The position numbers and the translations under genes were made by a program. The notes under the pieces were generated by a model. The model was not told where the DNA came from. It was given only the letters and a program-made list of their open reading frames with translations, and did no database searches. From Chamaecyparis obtusa (taxonomy: Eukaryota > Streptophyta > Pinopsida > Cupressales > Cupressaceae): a DNA stretch of 64,000 nt. The stretch covers positions 1,424,001-1,488,000 of the forward strand of contig BSBK01000522.1 in assembly GCA_027943335.1 (NCBI GenBank), given 5' to 3'. This document shows positions 31,042 through 43,147 of this stretch, in pieces. Positions within the stretch are counted from its first letter, which is position 1. Each line of letters opens with the position of its first letter.

Positions 31042-34000
31042 TTGCACAAACCTCCCAATGGTTTATCACAGCTAGCTGGCCCACATCCTTTCATGCCATT
31101 GCCACCATCTTCTAGAGATGAGAATATTTGGTATAAAAGAGACTCATTGGAAAATGGCTTCAAGAGTGAAGTGAGGAAGGTTGTAGATGAGAGCATTTCT
31201 CATTGCATTTATCACACTGGGGTTCCTTTCAACCTTGCTAGATCACAATATGAGTGAGATATGATGGTAGTCCTTTTCACTGCACCTTTTGGTTATGTTA
31301 GTCTTGGGTATGAAATGGTGTAAATCACCTTATTGGGGAGGAGGAAAACTTAAGTAGAGTTAGCATAGGGAGCAATCAGGGGTACATGGTTTGCAACAGG
31401 CATGTCTAGCACTTATGTTGGATGTAAAGGTTGTAAAAATAGACCATTGATCAATGTCATAGCAGTGTACCCTAAAGAGGCAATTCTTTTTTTAAGGCAC
31501 TCTATTTTGAGTGGCAAGTGAAATATGCAGCTTTTGTTGCCAATATCATTGTAGAATTGATTGAAACTATGGACATTGAAAATGTTGTCCAAGTCATAAT
31601 GGGCAACACTTAAAATTGTAGGGTGGCTAGCTCTATAGTGGAGGGTACATATAGTCACATATTTTAGACACCATGTGTGGTATACTCTTTCTATTCGATA
31701 TTGCAAAATATCAGCACACATATTGAGTAGGTCAAACAAATCTACATGGAGACGAAGAAGATCCAAATGGTTGAAACTAATTATCATATGTCACAAGACA
31801 TTTTAGGATCTTCTCTAAAGTTGCTGAATGTAATTTAAATTTATTTTTTAATTTTAACTATTGATGTGACATGTATTTTTTACACCATGTTGGGTTGCCG
31901 AAACTCGATTTGCATCTCACACAATTGTCTAAAGATGACTTGTGAAGGTGCAAGATGAATTGAGTGCTATGGACTTCCTGGTTTTAAACATAATAAATAT
32001 AATAGAAGCCAAGGAACATGACCCAATTAAAACTTTGTTCCGAAGTGTGCAAAAGATCATTGTTGGGTTTTGTAATAAACGACCACTCCCTTACATCTCT
32101 TATCATTTTTTTTGTTGACAAAATATTAGCAAAAAGATACTTTCTTTGTTGAATAGGGTGCTACCATATAGGAATGAAGAGGTTGCTACTAGCTACAAGA
32201 TTGCATTTAGAAGGATATTTTTAGTTGAAAATATTGAAGTGCTGTCTTGAGTGAGTTTGGACTTTGTATCGTCAAGGAATCATAATGTTTCACTCTTTGA
32301 GACAAAATATAGGAAAGATGCTCATGAATGATGGTACATGCATGGTGAAGACTCTATTTACTTGCAGCCTCTTACAATTAAAATACAAAACAGCATAACT
32401 TAGAGCATCATAGAAAGCAGTTGCAACAATAAAACCCATGAACAGCCATAAAACAAACAGGCTGTATGAAAACAAACTCCATCAGTAGATATCCATAAAC
32501 GCTATTAAAATATAACAGTCCAAACTATAATAGGGAAAAATATAACTATTGCTAATATGATTATCGAGGCACACAGGCCATAACTGAAAAATCAAAATAA
32601 TACTATGAATTAGCATAACTAAAAACAACAAAAGAAACATCATTTTTTGGAAGCTAATTTGAGATCCCAGTTCTCTTGGAGTGTTTGCAGTCTCCTCTTC
32701 CATCCAGCTTGGGCCTCATTGCTTCTGCTCTCGCTAGCGTTCTTGTTTTCACTGTTCTGGTTATTCTTCAACTGTTTCCTGATTTTGGCCTGTTGAAAAA
32801 CAGTTCCCATAATTACCTTTTTTATGATGCCATCAGTTATGAGGATTAAAGAGTTTATGGCATGCTCCATATCTGTAATCTTATGTTTTTATACCTCCCC
32901 CCCAGTTCCGATTCCAGGTCATTCATTCTTACATAGAGATCAACAATCTGCACTTTTAATCCGTCCATGATAGTGACAGTGTGCTAGTTTTCTTGCCTAT
33001 TTTCCAGTGACATTATTGTTACCCTCATGTGGGCCCCTGTCTTCATTAGTCTTCATTTCATCTTTTTTAGCTATTTCCTCATCCTCTCTAGAATTGTTAT
33101 CCTCCTCTTGGATTTCCTCTTCATCTGCCTCTTGATCCTGGTCCTCTTCAGTCTTGGTCCCATCACTATCATCTTCTTTGACAAGGATAAATTCTTCCTC
33201 AGAGGATAAGACATCCTCTTCTTCCTCAAAAACCAATTTCTAACCCTTGGTGCCAGGCCCTTTATCTTTTGAGGCTACCTTAGCAAGAGAAGAACACCTC
33301 CCTCCCCCCTTTCCCCCAAAAGGCAGCATTAGAAGCATCTTCTCATTTATCCCTCCCATTAGCCTCATTGTCAATTTCTACGTCATTAATTAAGTTGATA
33401 GTCACATCCTTGTTTTTCAGGCTTTACTGTTCCATCTCTCTCATTTTAGAGGACCCAAGGAGAAAAGGTGAGGGTTTGTGTTTTTCTGAAGTAACTTTCA
33501 ACAGTTCCTTTTCCTGAGGAATAGGGGAGGCAACTTGATTCTTGTTGGCTTTATTTCTTTCCCAAGGAATTACCTCTTTCAGGGGAGTGTGGCTTACTAT
33601 CAAGGAGTTAAATCCTAACAGTATGCTATATATTATATTTTATAATAATACAATCTTAGAAATTAAGCTTTGTATTTATATAATTAATTACTAAATGTTG
33701 TGTGTGAATTCAACAGCTTGTGATTTCCTCTTCTGCTGAGTTAAATTAGAGCACATGCTCCTTCATCCAGTAAGTTAATAAGCACAACCATGTTTGAGTG
33801 TAAAAAAAATTTGACGCTTTGGTCTTTGTACACTTCAACCTTTGTCTCTTTTCACACAAGACACTTGGATACAATGAGGGAGTGACAAGAACCGGGATCA
33901 AAGTCATGAGCATCCTGATTGAGATGCTATAGTTGCACAACTTGTCAAAGTCTCCATAGATGAGACAACTTTGCATGTGACACAACTGGTGGGAGCAGCA

Positions 34001-34085
34001 CTCCAATTGATTGTGATTCAAATGAAATTGAACCAATTGTTGTCTTTGATGCTTTTGATGAAGAGCAATATGAAGTCTATTAAGT
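31042..34085 (+). pseudogene. hAT transposase pseudogene (copy c)
   Basis: Visible pieces are GLSQLAGPHPFMPLPPSSRD (31060), RPLINVIAVYPKEAI (about 31440; PLINV is typical of the DUF659 core), ENVVQV-like residues near 31575, YSILQNISTHIE-like residues near 31690, then degraded equivalents of the later parts of copy b and a C-terminal remnant after 33720. A large insert separates the dimerisation region from its last exon. Nearly every motif needs a frame change to read on, so decay is more advanced than in copy a. Confidence 0.55.
32384..33617 (-). mobile_element. Unidentified 1.2-kb insert with charged open frames (minus strand)
   Basis: Alignment of copy c with copy b is lost exactly over this interval (after CTTACAATTAAAAT, resuming at TATGCTATATATTAT). 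On the minus strand a Lys/Glu-rich reading runs through WERNKANKNQVASPIP and KVTSEKHKPSPFLLGSS (about 33570-33420), an acidic stretch (33236-32997, EEEEDVLSSEEEFILVKEDD) and a basic coiled-coil-like stretch (32870-32640). This could be the first open frame of a 5'-truncated LINE or part of another retroelement; I see no RT or endonuclease motif. No clear target duplication. Confidence 0.4.
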
Positions 34086-34149
34086 ATTGATTGTAATGAC
34101 ATTTTGATTGTACAAATCAGTGAAGTATGAATTTATGAGTATTTTCATG

Positions 34150-34262
34150 TTAATACATACATACATATATACATACAGCTACATACACACACACATACAT
34201 ATATAAACATATATACACAGAGATATACACACACATAGACATATGTATATGTGTATGTACAT
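34150..34262. repeat. TACA/CA/TA microsatellite cluster
   Basis: A mosaic of CATA, ACAC and TATA runs. The open frame across it (Tyr/Val/Cys-rich on the minus strand) is a by-product of the repeat. Confidence 0.85.
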
Positions 34263-34372
34263 ACTTGACACCCATTACTACCCATTACTATACCCACACC
34301 TTTACAAAGATATGTATGTACGTACTTGACACCCATTACTACTCATTACTATACCCACACCTTTACAAAGAC
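34263..34372. repeat. 61-bp tandem duplication
   Basis: ACTTGACACCCATTACTAC...CACCTTTACAAAGA occurs at 34263 and at 34324 with one visible mismatch. Local duplication beside the microsatellite. Confidence 0.85.
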
Positions 34373-35081
34373 TAGTAACTTTTTAAATTTTTGTAAAATC
34401 AAAATTTAAATGTCAGTTTCCATCCATTTGATTTGAATTAGATGAATTCTATTTGTTGCTCCTACTTACTATTGTATCAATGTTTTCTTCTAATGGTAAA
34501 ATTATAAAATTTATTAATTTCTTTGAATATTATATGCTGTAATGAAAGAAATAGGTTGGTAGAGGTTCATTAGAATGCTCAAACAAACAAGGAAGCTTAG
34601 GCCTATCTCCTTTCGTACATTGGAAGGAAAATGATCCACTAGGCTCAAGTGCTGCATGGATGCAATGATCCTTCGCTGTAAATGGAGGGATATGGTTATG
34701 GAAATGCAAGATCTAGGGCTAGATGGGGATAAAAGTTGGGTTTCCATATGCACAAAACAATTGGGAACTGACAAGACAATTCAAGGACCATAAACAACAA
34801 GGGGAGATTGTAACACATCTGCAGACCAAATTTGAAGTTGAGATGGGGGGATTATGGCGACTTGGTCGCCCTATTATTGAGAATGCGGTGACTCAGCCTA
34901 TTCCCTGCACTTTCTGCTGAATTTAGTTGTAGAATGTAGCAAAGCTCTTGATCTACTCGAATTTTTCTGTGTATCCCCGTCACTTATTCTGGCACATAGA
35001 AAAGAGAGAAATTGTTGTGTAGAAAAGGGTTTGCCTTAGTCAAACCCCAGTTTCTATAAGAACCCTCTCAAGGCGGATTCT

Positions 35082-37077
35082 TGTAAATACAAATCCTCTG
35101 CCTTGTTTGTGTTTGTTTTAATGAATGAATTGTTGTATTTTTTTTCATTTGATGCTTCTCGGATTGCCATTTGTGTTGCGTTTTGTTATAAGATTCAATT
35201 GTCAGTGATCCGGCCTCTGCACTCTAGTCTTTGTTTGTATGATGCCACCTGTTCACTGTCAAGGATGTTCGAATGAAGTTCACTGCTATGACTGATTCTT
35301 TTCCAGAAAATGTCTTTTATGAAGGATGAGCTGTCGGATGTATTCTGAGTCCTTTCACATTGTGTGTCTCTTGTCTTTTGTGTAACTACTGTCTGGACAA
35401 GTGCACTGTTTCTTCTCTCATCAGTTACTCTTTAGAATGGGTTTATAGAGACGAGCTGTGTTAATAATGCAGTGAGCAATCATCAAAGGACTGGAAGAAT
35501 GTAATGATGTTTTTAATACGGCAGAGGAAATTAAAAATGGCTTCCTGGTAATGATTGTTAGCAACCAGTCGGGTATCGTAAGTCTGAGCAAGCTACTAAA
35601 AAATACCCAGGTGGAACGTAGATTCATTACACAACATGTAGCGTAATACTAAAACGCAAAGCACAACAAATAAGATAAAATCAATGCACAGAAGATAGTA
35701 ACGTGCCAGTTTTTCTTTGGAATGCTGTCAGTTAAATATCGGATATCAAAAGAAAAAGCGGGTGCAATAAGAAGTGTCGACACCAAAAAAACAGTGGGTG
35801 TGAGGTGGCATGAAGTGTAATCGTATATACGCATTGCAAATATAGGTAAAACAATACACAGTCACCTAGTATTTACGTAATTCTTAGGCTTTTTGGGTTG
35901 ATGTTTTTATATGCGGGAGCTGTAATGGCACGAGTGGTAAGCATCTGCTGTGTTGCCAGTATGTAAAAAAAATGGCACTGTTCTTTACTAACAGGTAGTA
36001 AAGTTCTGTTTGTATTTTTGTGTGAAAGAGTGGGAGGCAATTAAAAATCTGTCGGGAGTGTAAGAAGATTTGTACAGGTGGTTGAAACGTATTGAACAGT
36101 AGAGCCGTTTTGGTCATGTGGTAGAGGTACGGTGCCAAAGTGATAATGTTAGTGCCCTGTGATTGAAGTATATAGAATACGATTTGTAAAACAGGAGAGT
36201 TTTGTGACTGTAGCACACGGAATCAAAAGACCAGTTGTGAATACGGCCTTTGGGGAAAATGAAGAAGTTTTTTTTTTAAGCAGACGGGTCTGAAATGATA
36301 AGGATTTTTTGATAAAAACATAAGCCAGTGTGTTGATCAACTACGCGTGTGAGTACAGGAAAGAAGGAGAATAGTGCATAAGCTTTTTATACAGGCTTCT
36401 TCAAAACGCATATAATATACACAAACTGTGTGCGTGTATTGCTGAAAGAGGACGGCAGGATAAGAGCAGTAAGATCATTGGAGGGAGCTAGCAATACTAT
36501 TGTGCTTGTTTTTAAGAATTCAATACAAAGACTGTTAAGCGAAGGGGAGCTGAGAGAAACAAAACTGAACTGGAAGTGATTAGCATCGACAGAATTTGTA
36601 TTAGTCTGAGAAATTGAAGCTACTGTCAGCACACGAGCAGCTAAGAGACATTCTCCAACAACAATACATACTAATGAAGCAATGTGTTGAACCAAGTACA
36701 GATTTCTGCTTCTGATACAGGGCTGAGGATATTCATCGAATGTCTATGGCAATCAGATTAAGTTAAGGAAGTCTAAAAAATATCAGAGTCTTCATATGTC
36801 TGTGAAGACAAAGAACGTACTCTTGTTCTTATATTATCATAACCTCATACAGGGAGGGTTGTAGCCTTTTGGTCAGGTTGGAGCCTGAAGAGTTGTAGCT
36901 CTATTTGTAAAAGGGTTGGAGCCCGTTGATTTAGTGCAGCCGTGGTTTTTTAACCCTGTTGGGTTTTCCACGTGATAAAATCCTGTGTGTCTCATCCTCT
37001 TTTCTGTGTGTGTGTGTCTTCTTTAATTTGTTCTTTTAAAGTTTAAAACGCTGATTCACCCCCTCCCCCTCTCAGCA
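35082..37077 (+). mobile_element. Solo LTR of a Copia-2-like family (1996 bp)
   Basis: The right end resembles the Copia-2 LTR end: GGTTGGAGCC repeats, GTTGGGTTTTCCACGTGATA, then GATTCACCCCCTCCCCCTCT. It ends CAGCA with AATCT after it. A start at 35082 (TGTAAATACAAATCC) preceded by ATTCT gives a 5-bp duplication with one mismatch. No primer site follows, so it is a solo LTR. The left boundary is less certain than the right. Confidence 0.5.
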
Positions 37078-37107
37078 AATCTCCGTTTTTCATGAATGTG
37101 GTATATT

Positions 37108-38643
37108 TGTAATGTTTGATATGAGAATATAATGCAACAAATAAAAGATATTGCAATAATAATTTTCCCAACTCAAAACTGAAATTGCATTGGAAATACA
37201 CAGCTGAAAATTCCAGATTTTCAGCTTGAATGCTCAGAATTTTCAAAATATATTGACAACCAAGCTCATCAAATAGCCCCTATTATGTAAAACAACAATA
37301 CCTAGAAAATCTAGAAGTTACAATTAATGAACTCGCAGGTAATACATGTCTTGAAACGCTTTGAAAGGATGAATATTAGCAGCAAATGATTTCTTCAACA
37401 AACAAATGCAACAAACTTATATCAACCCTTAGCCACCCTAAAAAGAACAACTTTCAGCTCCAAACACAAGTTGATTCAGCTTAGAGAGAAAATGCCTTTT
37501 GTATAAGATTGTATGGCCTACATAGTACTGGATTGTACGACCCAACAATGGTAGATTGTTCAATATTGACCAGCAACAAGGGATTCACTGATTTCAACCA
37601 AAGGTCTGCTCAAAACCCTTTTTAAATTCTATGGTTAATTGCTCCCTGTATGCACAATATAAACCCCACGTGTTGAAGAAGAATAGCATACAACCAGCAA
37701 CAAGTATTGTCCAAAAATTAATCCTCAAACTTCTGATCAACAATTAAATATTCTTTAAAACCCTTGATATAATCTCCAATGAAACACAATGTTGACTTCT
37801 GGATGAAGCCAATCTCACAGGAAAACTTCAACTAGTCTTTCACAACTTTAGAATGCTAAAACAACGAAGAATCTCCGTTCTCCAATGCCAATACTAGCAA
37901 ATCCTGGATTCTACTTTTCCATGAGAAGAGCACAAGCACAAACTTCAAAGTCTACAATTGTCAAAATGAGTGAATGCCTTCTCTTTTCTTTCAAAAGCCT
38001 TATATATTTTCCTCAAGAGGTCTATTTCCTTCATGTGGACTTTAAATCATTTAAAATTATATAATTTCTTTTCTTTTCAACTTCATTGAATGCTTTAATA
38101 AGTGGCCCCTCAAAAGTAATGTTTTTAATAATCATTTTAAAACATACTTTATATTTGCTTTTTTGACTTTATAAAGTGCATTAATAAATGGGCCTCAAAT
38201 ATTAAAATCATTAATTGTACTTTAAGTCACTTAATTGAAGGGTCATGGCCCCATTGGATATAAAGTGCATATAAATCTTTATATTATGATGTTAAAATAT
38301 TTTATTATCATTAAAATGACTTTAATGATAATAACTTGATAAATACTCATCAACTGGCCAAACCAATTGAACTAGGAGATCAACATTGCAAATCCATCAC
38401 ATCTAGGTGTCTTACTATAAATAGTAACATTGGATCCCATTGAAAAGGTGACTTACTATAAATAGTGTGTGAAACTAAGTCTAGAAACATCAAATGAAGG
38501 CCCAACATGAACCAAACTTTGCTTTGAAGGAGGCAACTAGAAGTGCCGAACAAGACCCTCTGAACAACCCCATTAGCCTATGAGGGTCAAGAAATAGGCT
38601 GATCCAATCATAAACCATATCATCCCAAAAGGGGGACATTACA
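37108..38643 (-). mobile_element. Solo LTR, TGTAATGTCCCC family (1536 bp)
   Basis: On the minus strand it starts TGTAATGTCCCCCTTTTGGG at 38643 and ends ...ACATTACA at 37108. Flanks ATATT and ATTTT differ at one base. GGGTCTTGTTCGGCA, CCTCATAGGCTAA and two CTTACTATAAATAG motifs (38411 and 38452) match the LTR at 42291-44169. No coding region. Confidence 0.6.
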
Positions 38644-39276
38644 ATTTTAGAATCAAACTTGAAATAGAAATGAAATATGCTTGAAAGTAGAGGCTAGATC
38701 TAAGAATATTAGTGCCTTATACCTTGATGATGCACTGCTTTTTGAATGTGATCACAAGTGTTGATGCAATAGCATGACTCTGCAAAAGCCTAAAATGAAA
38801 TCATAAACCACATGCTTGTATGAAGGTTGTTGAATTTTGCTACAATGAAAAATATGGTGGGATGAAATGCCTTGAATGCTTGAGAACTTGAATGCTTAAA
38901 TGTTTGAATGTAGATGGATGCTTGCTTGATTTGATGTCTTGACCTTGTATGTACATAGTGGATGTTTATGTATAGATGATGGATAAATGAGGGAGGATAC
39001 CTTACTTATATACCTCTCACATCACTTCGGGATGCAAAACTAGAAGAAGGCCGATGCAGGCTTGGAATCCCAGGAATAGGGTGACTAGGTTGCTCCAATC
39101 CCTCCGATGTGGTCCCAAATCGGGACCATGGGCCCTATTTGGAGAGGAAGTGCCAAAATGATGTGCGGAATTGAGTTGGGTTGCCGGAAATTAATGCAGG
39201 AGGCCATACAAGCTAAAATGGGGCCCTAGGTGAGCAAGAAATTGGATAGGGATGCAATTTACGATGCTACATATGC

Positions 39277-39574
39277 CTCTCCAAATCCATTCTCTTTTAA
39301 TTTTAACAATGTCAGTAAAACATTTGACATCAAACTTATTTTGTGTTGCTCTTTGAGATGCAATCTTAATCATATTCAATTTGTTCTTTTTTGTCCTCAT
39401 TTTGCAATGATTATTATTATGTTGCTTTTTTTCAGCAGTGCATTAATATTCTGGATGAGTATTTTGATTGTAATTGTAACAAGCAATATGAGTTAAGTTA
39501 TAGATGTTTATTCTTCTCAATTTTACTTTCATATGTTCATATTATCAAATGTTTTATATAAATTGACAATGCAG
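39277..39574. other. Spacer, no gene recognised
   Basis: AT-rich; a short open frame at 39230-39496 overlaps the end of the LTR and resembles nothing known. It would be intron if the exons on either side are real. Confidence 0.35.
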
Positions 39575-39636
39575 TCAGCCCTGGTTGGAAGAACTTTTCC
39601 TTTCGGATTGTTGTGGTGTAAGCTCAGGATATACAG
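39575..39636 (+). CDS. Candidate host-gene exon B (partial, unknown protein)
   Basis: A 62-bp segment between acceptor TTGACAATGCAG and donor CAG|GTGAGA, both close to plant consensus. Continuing in the phase left by exon A (26252-26340), its frame is open and encodes QPWLEELFLSDCCGVSSGYT, ending in phase 1. One other frame is also open, so phase agreement alone could be luck. The product is unknown to me. If the pair is real, the intron between them is 13.2 kb and filled with hAT and LTR elements, which is normal in giant plant genomes. Confidence 0.35.
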
Positions 39637-39765
39637 GTGAGAATGGCTTACAATTCTGTGCTTTATATGTCACTTCTCTTGAATGTTAAGCATATGCATT
39701 ATTTTTTCTAATCCATGTTTCAGTTTGCTAGAAATAATTAATTAATTATTAAGTTATTGCTTCAG

Positions 39766-39854
39766 GTATGCAGGTATGGCAAAACTCTTTGTGGGTTTCA
39801 GTTTATCTGTACAAAAAACATAGAAAAATGATAAAATGTGTATTTCTAGCCTAA
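39766..39854 (+). CDS. Candidate terminal exon C (unknown protein)
   Basis: After a TTATTGCTTCAG acceptor the phase set by exon B gives MQVWQNSLWVSVYLYKK followed by about ten residues and a TAA at 39852-39854. A second acceptor ten bases on (GTATGCAG) would also keep the phase and give MAKLFVGFSLSVQKT then TAG. Short, weakly supported, and dependent on exon B being real. Confidence 0.2.
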
Positions 39855-40359
39855 AAAGAAAAAGTAACTTCAAAATACCACATAGCATCATATGATAGAC
39901 AAAACCAAATTAAAAAATTAAAAAACTAATTTAATGTCACTTTGTCAAACTTGAATGTCATGATAGATATTCATTTTTCAATATTAAAATAACAAAATCA
40001 GCAATTGACGTCATGTGGGTTTTTAAAAAAAATCATCTTCATCATCATTTGACATTACTTGATGTGGGTAGATTAGAAAAAGTGGCACACACATTAGAAG
40101 TATGCTGTTGGCTATTTGACTCCAAAAATGACAAATGGCTGGAACCAGAAGTATCCAAGTTTGTGTACTTTGGGGCTATATCCCAAAACTTTATTTCCCC
40201 TTTATTGTAGCTTTTTTTTGTGAAAGAAGGCAAAAGTCCTTTGTTTTTAGTTTGTTTTTAATTTCAATCGATTATGCATTATTGAGTGGGTGGAGTACTT
40301 ACTCCAATTTTGTATGGATCAAGACAAATTGGCAGTCCATTGTGTTAAAGTTAGAGAGT
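39855..40359. other. Non-coding stretch
   Basis: AT-rich, with overlapping short frames on both strands (40013-40407) that resemble no known protein. Its last five bases (TGGTG, 40360-40364) belong to the next element's target duplication. Confidence 0.4.
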
Positions 40360-40364
40360 TGGTG

Positions 40365-41814
40365 TGTAATGACCTCATTTTCTAAAATAGGATTTAATGA
40401 TAAATAATAAATAAATATAAATTATAATATAATTTATTATTAAATTAACTATATTATAATATAATATATATATCTTGATATATAATATAATACATTAATA
40501 AATACTATATGAAATATTAGTATAATATTAAATATCCTCATATAATGAATTATCATATAATAATATAATCATCAAAAATATGTAATAATAATATATTGTC
40601 ATATAATATAATTAATATTATATTATTCATATTGATATTATATATATTATACAGTCATAATATATAATATGATACACATAAGTACTAAACAATAATTACA
40701 GAGATATATTTTGAGCGAACTATATCATTTGATGACAACCACCCAATAGTTGTGTCTATAGCAAAGAGTCTTGATTTCGTATGGAAACGACGTACAATAG
40801 ATATATATGGTAGTCAACGTGGAAGGGTCTGGATCATGGATTCGGGGGAGAAGATTAGGAGGCGATCATCATCTGGAGATAAAAATATATGGAATCAATT
40901 CAAGAGTCTCAGCTCGCAGGGACATTACATCCATATTGGTAGCAATATAATTATGGGCCGCCCTTCCTGCAGTTGATTGTCGATTACATTGAGTTTACAA
41001 TATTAAAAGTACATTGTTTTATTTTGAGGGTTATCAAAGCTTGGTAGAGTCACACATTAATGAGTGTCGGAAGGTCAATCTATTGAATTACGTTAACGTG
41101 AGTAATCCAGTGAATCATTGCTGCTGACAATTGGGCATCAAGGAGGAATTAAGATATTGATTATTAATTTCAAGAAGAGATCGGGAAGGAGGGGATAGTT
41201 AGGAGGGTCGATTATGCAGACTCAAGAGACGGGCATCCGTTACCTATCGTATCACTCCATAGGCAATCCAATCGAATCATTCTCATGGATCATCACTGGG
41301 ACATAGCCGAGGACTTCATCACCGAATTGTGGGTTCGAAGATTATATTTCAGAAGATAGAGGCTTCTATATTAATAGTTAATTAGCAGAAGTTTATAGAT
41401 GTATCATCGAACATCTATATTTGCCGTAATTGCTTAGTAGATTAGAGGTCCAAATTAAATAAGACACACTATAGTATGAGGCAAGACTATTTAGATTAGA
41501 TCTTATGGGAATTGAAGAGTGAAGAAAACTTATGGGAGTCAAAACATATTAGAAAACTTATTCAAGAAAGGACAAATAAATCCTAATTCGATTGAATAAG
41601 AGTTGTAGACAATAACATATTTATGAAATATCATGGCTCTAAAACTAGATAAGTTTATCTTCCAAATTATTTTAGCATTTAAAGATGGATATTATATTGA
41701 AATGTTTTCATTTATTTTATAAAATTATACTTATGAATATATTGTGATTCTCATCTTAAGTTAGAATTACTATTTCAGGATTAACTAAGATAACTCCCAA
41801 GTGGGAACATTACA
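40365..41814 (-). mobile_element. Solo LTR, TGTAATGTYCCC family (1450 bp), perfect TSD
   Basis: Identical TGGTG flanks (40360-40364 and 41815-41819). On the minus strand it starts TGTAATGTTCCCACTTGGG and ends GAGGTCATTACA. The termini match the other members at 37108 and 42291, while the interior is too diverged to align by eye. About 340 bp near the left end (40390-40720) is almost pure A/T. No coding region, primer site or purine tract. Confidence 0.8.
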
Positions 41815-41819
41815 TGGTG

Positions 41820-42290
41820 TTATAAAATTATAAATGAAACTTCAAGTTCTTAAAAAATTAAGAACTTACTTGCAACAAAAACTTTGATTATAGTGGTCTA
41901 TATGAACATTTTATGTTAAGTGTTTAAGTAGTTTTCCAAATACATGTTTAGCTTTTGTGTAGCTTAATTTTTCCTGTCATCCTTTCTCCTTTCTAAATTT
42001 TTGCAAGATTGTGAAATTGGAAGGCTTGAGTTGTTTGTCATGGAGGACAAAAGAAGTTTTGAAATAGAAATTTGATGAGACTGGGATCAACAATGTAGCT
42101 GGATGCTAGAGAGTCATAATTGAAGAAAACATTCAAAGCTGCAATTTTACTAGGTCACATACAAAGATGTCTACCTATAGGGTGGAACTCACCTAAGACG
42201 GGAAATTTGGTTAGAAAAGAAAATATTGGTGTCCATGTATATGCTTCAAGGATAGGATTGCACCTCATCAAAGAGTAATTTGATTTTGAA
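41820..42290. other. Spacer, no gene recognised
   Basis: Non-coding DNA between two solo LTRs; the last five bases (TTGAA) are the target duplication of the following LTR. Confidence 0.5.
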
Positions 42291-42613
42291 TGTAGTAACC
42301 CCTCGGGTTATCCAATTCAACAACTCTGTAAACTCTGATTTTTTGCTTGTCTTGTAGAAATTTGACCTCAACAGATATTGTCAAACACTCTGTATGCAAA
42401 CTAATAAGCTGGTTTCCTCAATAATCTGATTCTCAATGAGATAGACTTGAAAACAACTATGTAATATCATTCAAATTTGCTTAATATTCAACATGGCATT
42501 TTGTCAAATACTTGGCAATTATATCATTCTGAAAATGCATCAAACTGTTCAAAGGCATCAAATCTGTTAGATTTCCACAATCCATACAAATGCTATATCA
42601 GTTTTTGGATTCG

Positions 42614-42664
42614 ATTGTGTAGAATTTTTTGTCATAGAATTTATGACAAAAAATTCTACACAAT
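42614..42664. repeat. Perfect hairpin, 23-bp arms, 5-bp loop
   Basis: The arm ATTGTGTAGAATTTTTTGTC (plus ATA) is followed by loop GAATT and its exact reverse complement. Perfect arms of this length inside an otherwise decayed LTR are unusual. Confidence 0.95.
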
Positions 42665-42790
42665 TGACTCCAAAGGCATTTCGTCATACAGTTTGCATAC
42701 AAACTAACTTCTGCAAACTATTTACAAGAATTCTCTATTTCCAATTCAAGTATTTGAATTTATTTACAATGCATTAAAACTGATATAGCT

Positions 42791-43147
42791 TTAAATATAA
42801 CTTTATTTGCATTATATAAAAACTTGGAGATTATCGCAGCTTGCATTCAAGGCCCAAAATGAAACGCAGCTATAGTCTGGAATGAATTTGAACCTTGGTG
42901 TCAATAATTAGTGTCAATTGTGGCATCAAAACCCCCAACATGCCTCTGTAATCAACCCACGTCTCAATGCATTAAATATAACTTTATTTGCATTATATAA
43001 AAACTTGGAGATTATTGCAGCTTGCATTCAAGGCCCAAAATGAAACGCAGGTATAGTCTGGAATGAATTTGAACCTTGGCGTCAATAATTAGTGTCAATT
43101 GTGGCATCAAAACCCCCAACATGCCTCTGTAATCAACCCACGTCTCA
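42791..43147. repeat. 181-bp tandem duplication
   Basis: A copy at 42791-42971 is repeated from 42972 to about 43147 with only about three differences (for example TTATCGCAG/TTATTGCAG and CAGCTATAG/CAGGTATAG). The near identity means the duplication is much younger than the LTR family. Confidence 0.95.

Larger units (their letters stand above)
30950..34144 (+). mobile_element. hAT fossil copy c, adjacent to copy b
   Basis: It follows copy b directly in the same orientation and aligns with it from the HKPPNGLSQLAGPHPF-like stretch (31042) to the shared end near 34144. It lacks the two hAT inserts of copy b and instead carries a 1.2-kb insert at about 32384-33617. No terminal repeats or target duplications were found, so tandem duplication of an ancestral segment is as likely as two insertions. 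Confidence 0.6.
34538..39271. mobile_element. Solo LTR, family X copy 2, split by two nested LTRs
   Basis: TATGC flanks both ends (34533-34537 and 39272-39276). The outer ends are TGTAATGAAAG and CGATGCTACA. The left part (34538 to about 35081) matches family X copy 1 at 13123-13660, and the right part (38649-39271) matches 13660-14476 (TATACCTCTCACATCACTTC, AAAATGGGGCCCTAGG). The 3.6 kb between them are two later LTRs. Without those the unit is about 1.16 kb, near the 1354 bp of copy 1. No coding region. Confidence 0.8.

Noticed and set aside
32997..33236. Host acidic protein gene
   Set aside because: It is a low-complexity Glu/Asp stretch within an insert in a dead transposon; no start context, exon structure or conserved domain supports a gene.
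34145..34336. Tyr/Val/Cys-rich open frame
   Set aside because: It is a direct translation of the CATA/CA microsatellite.
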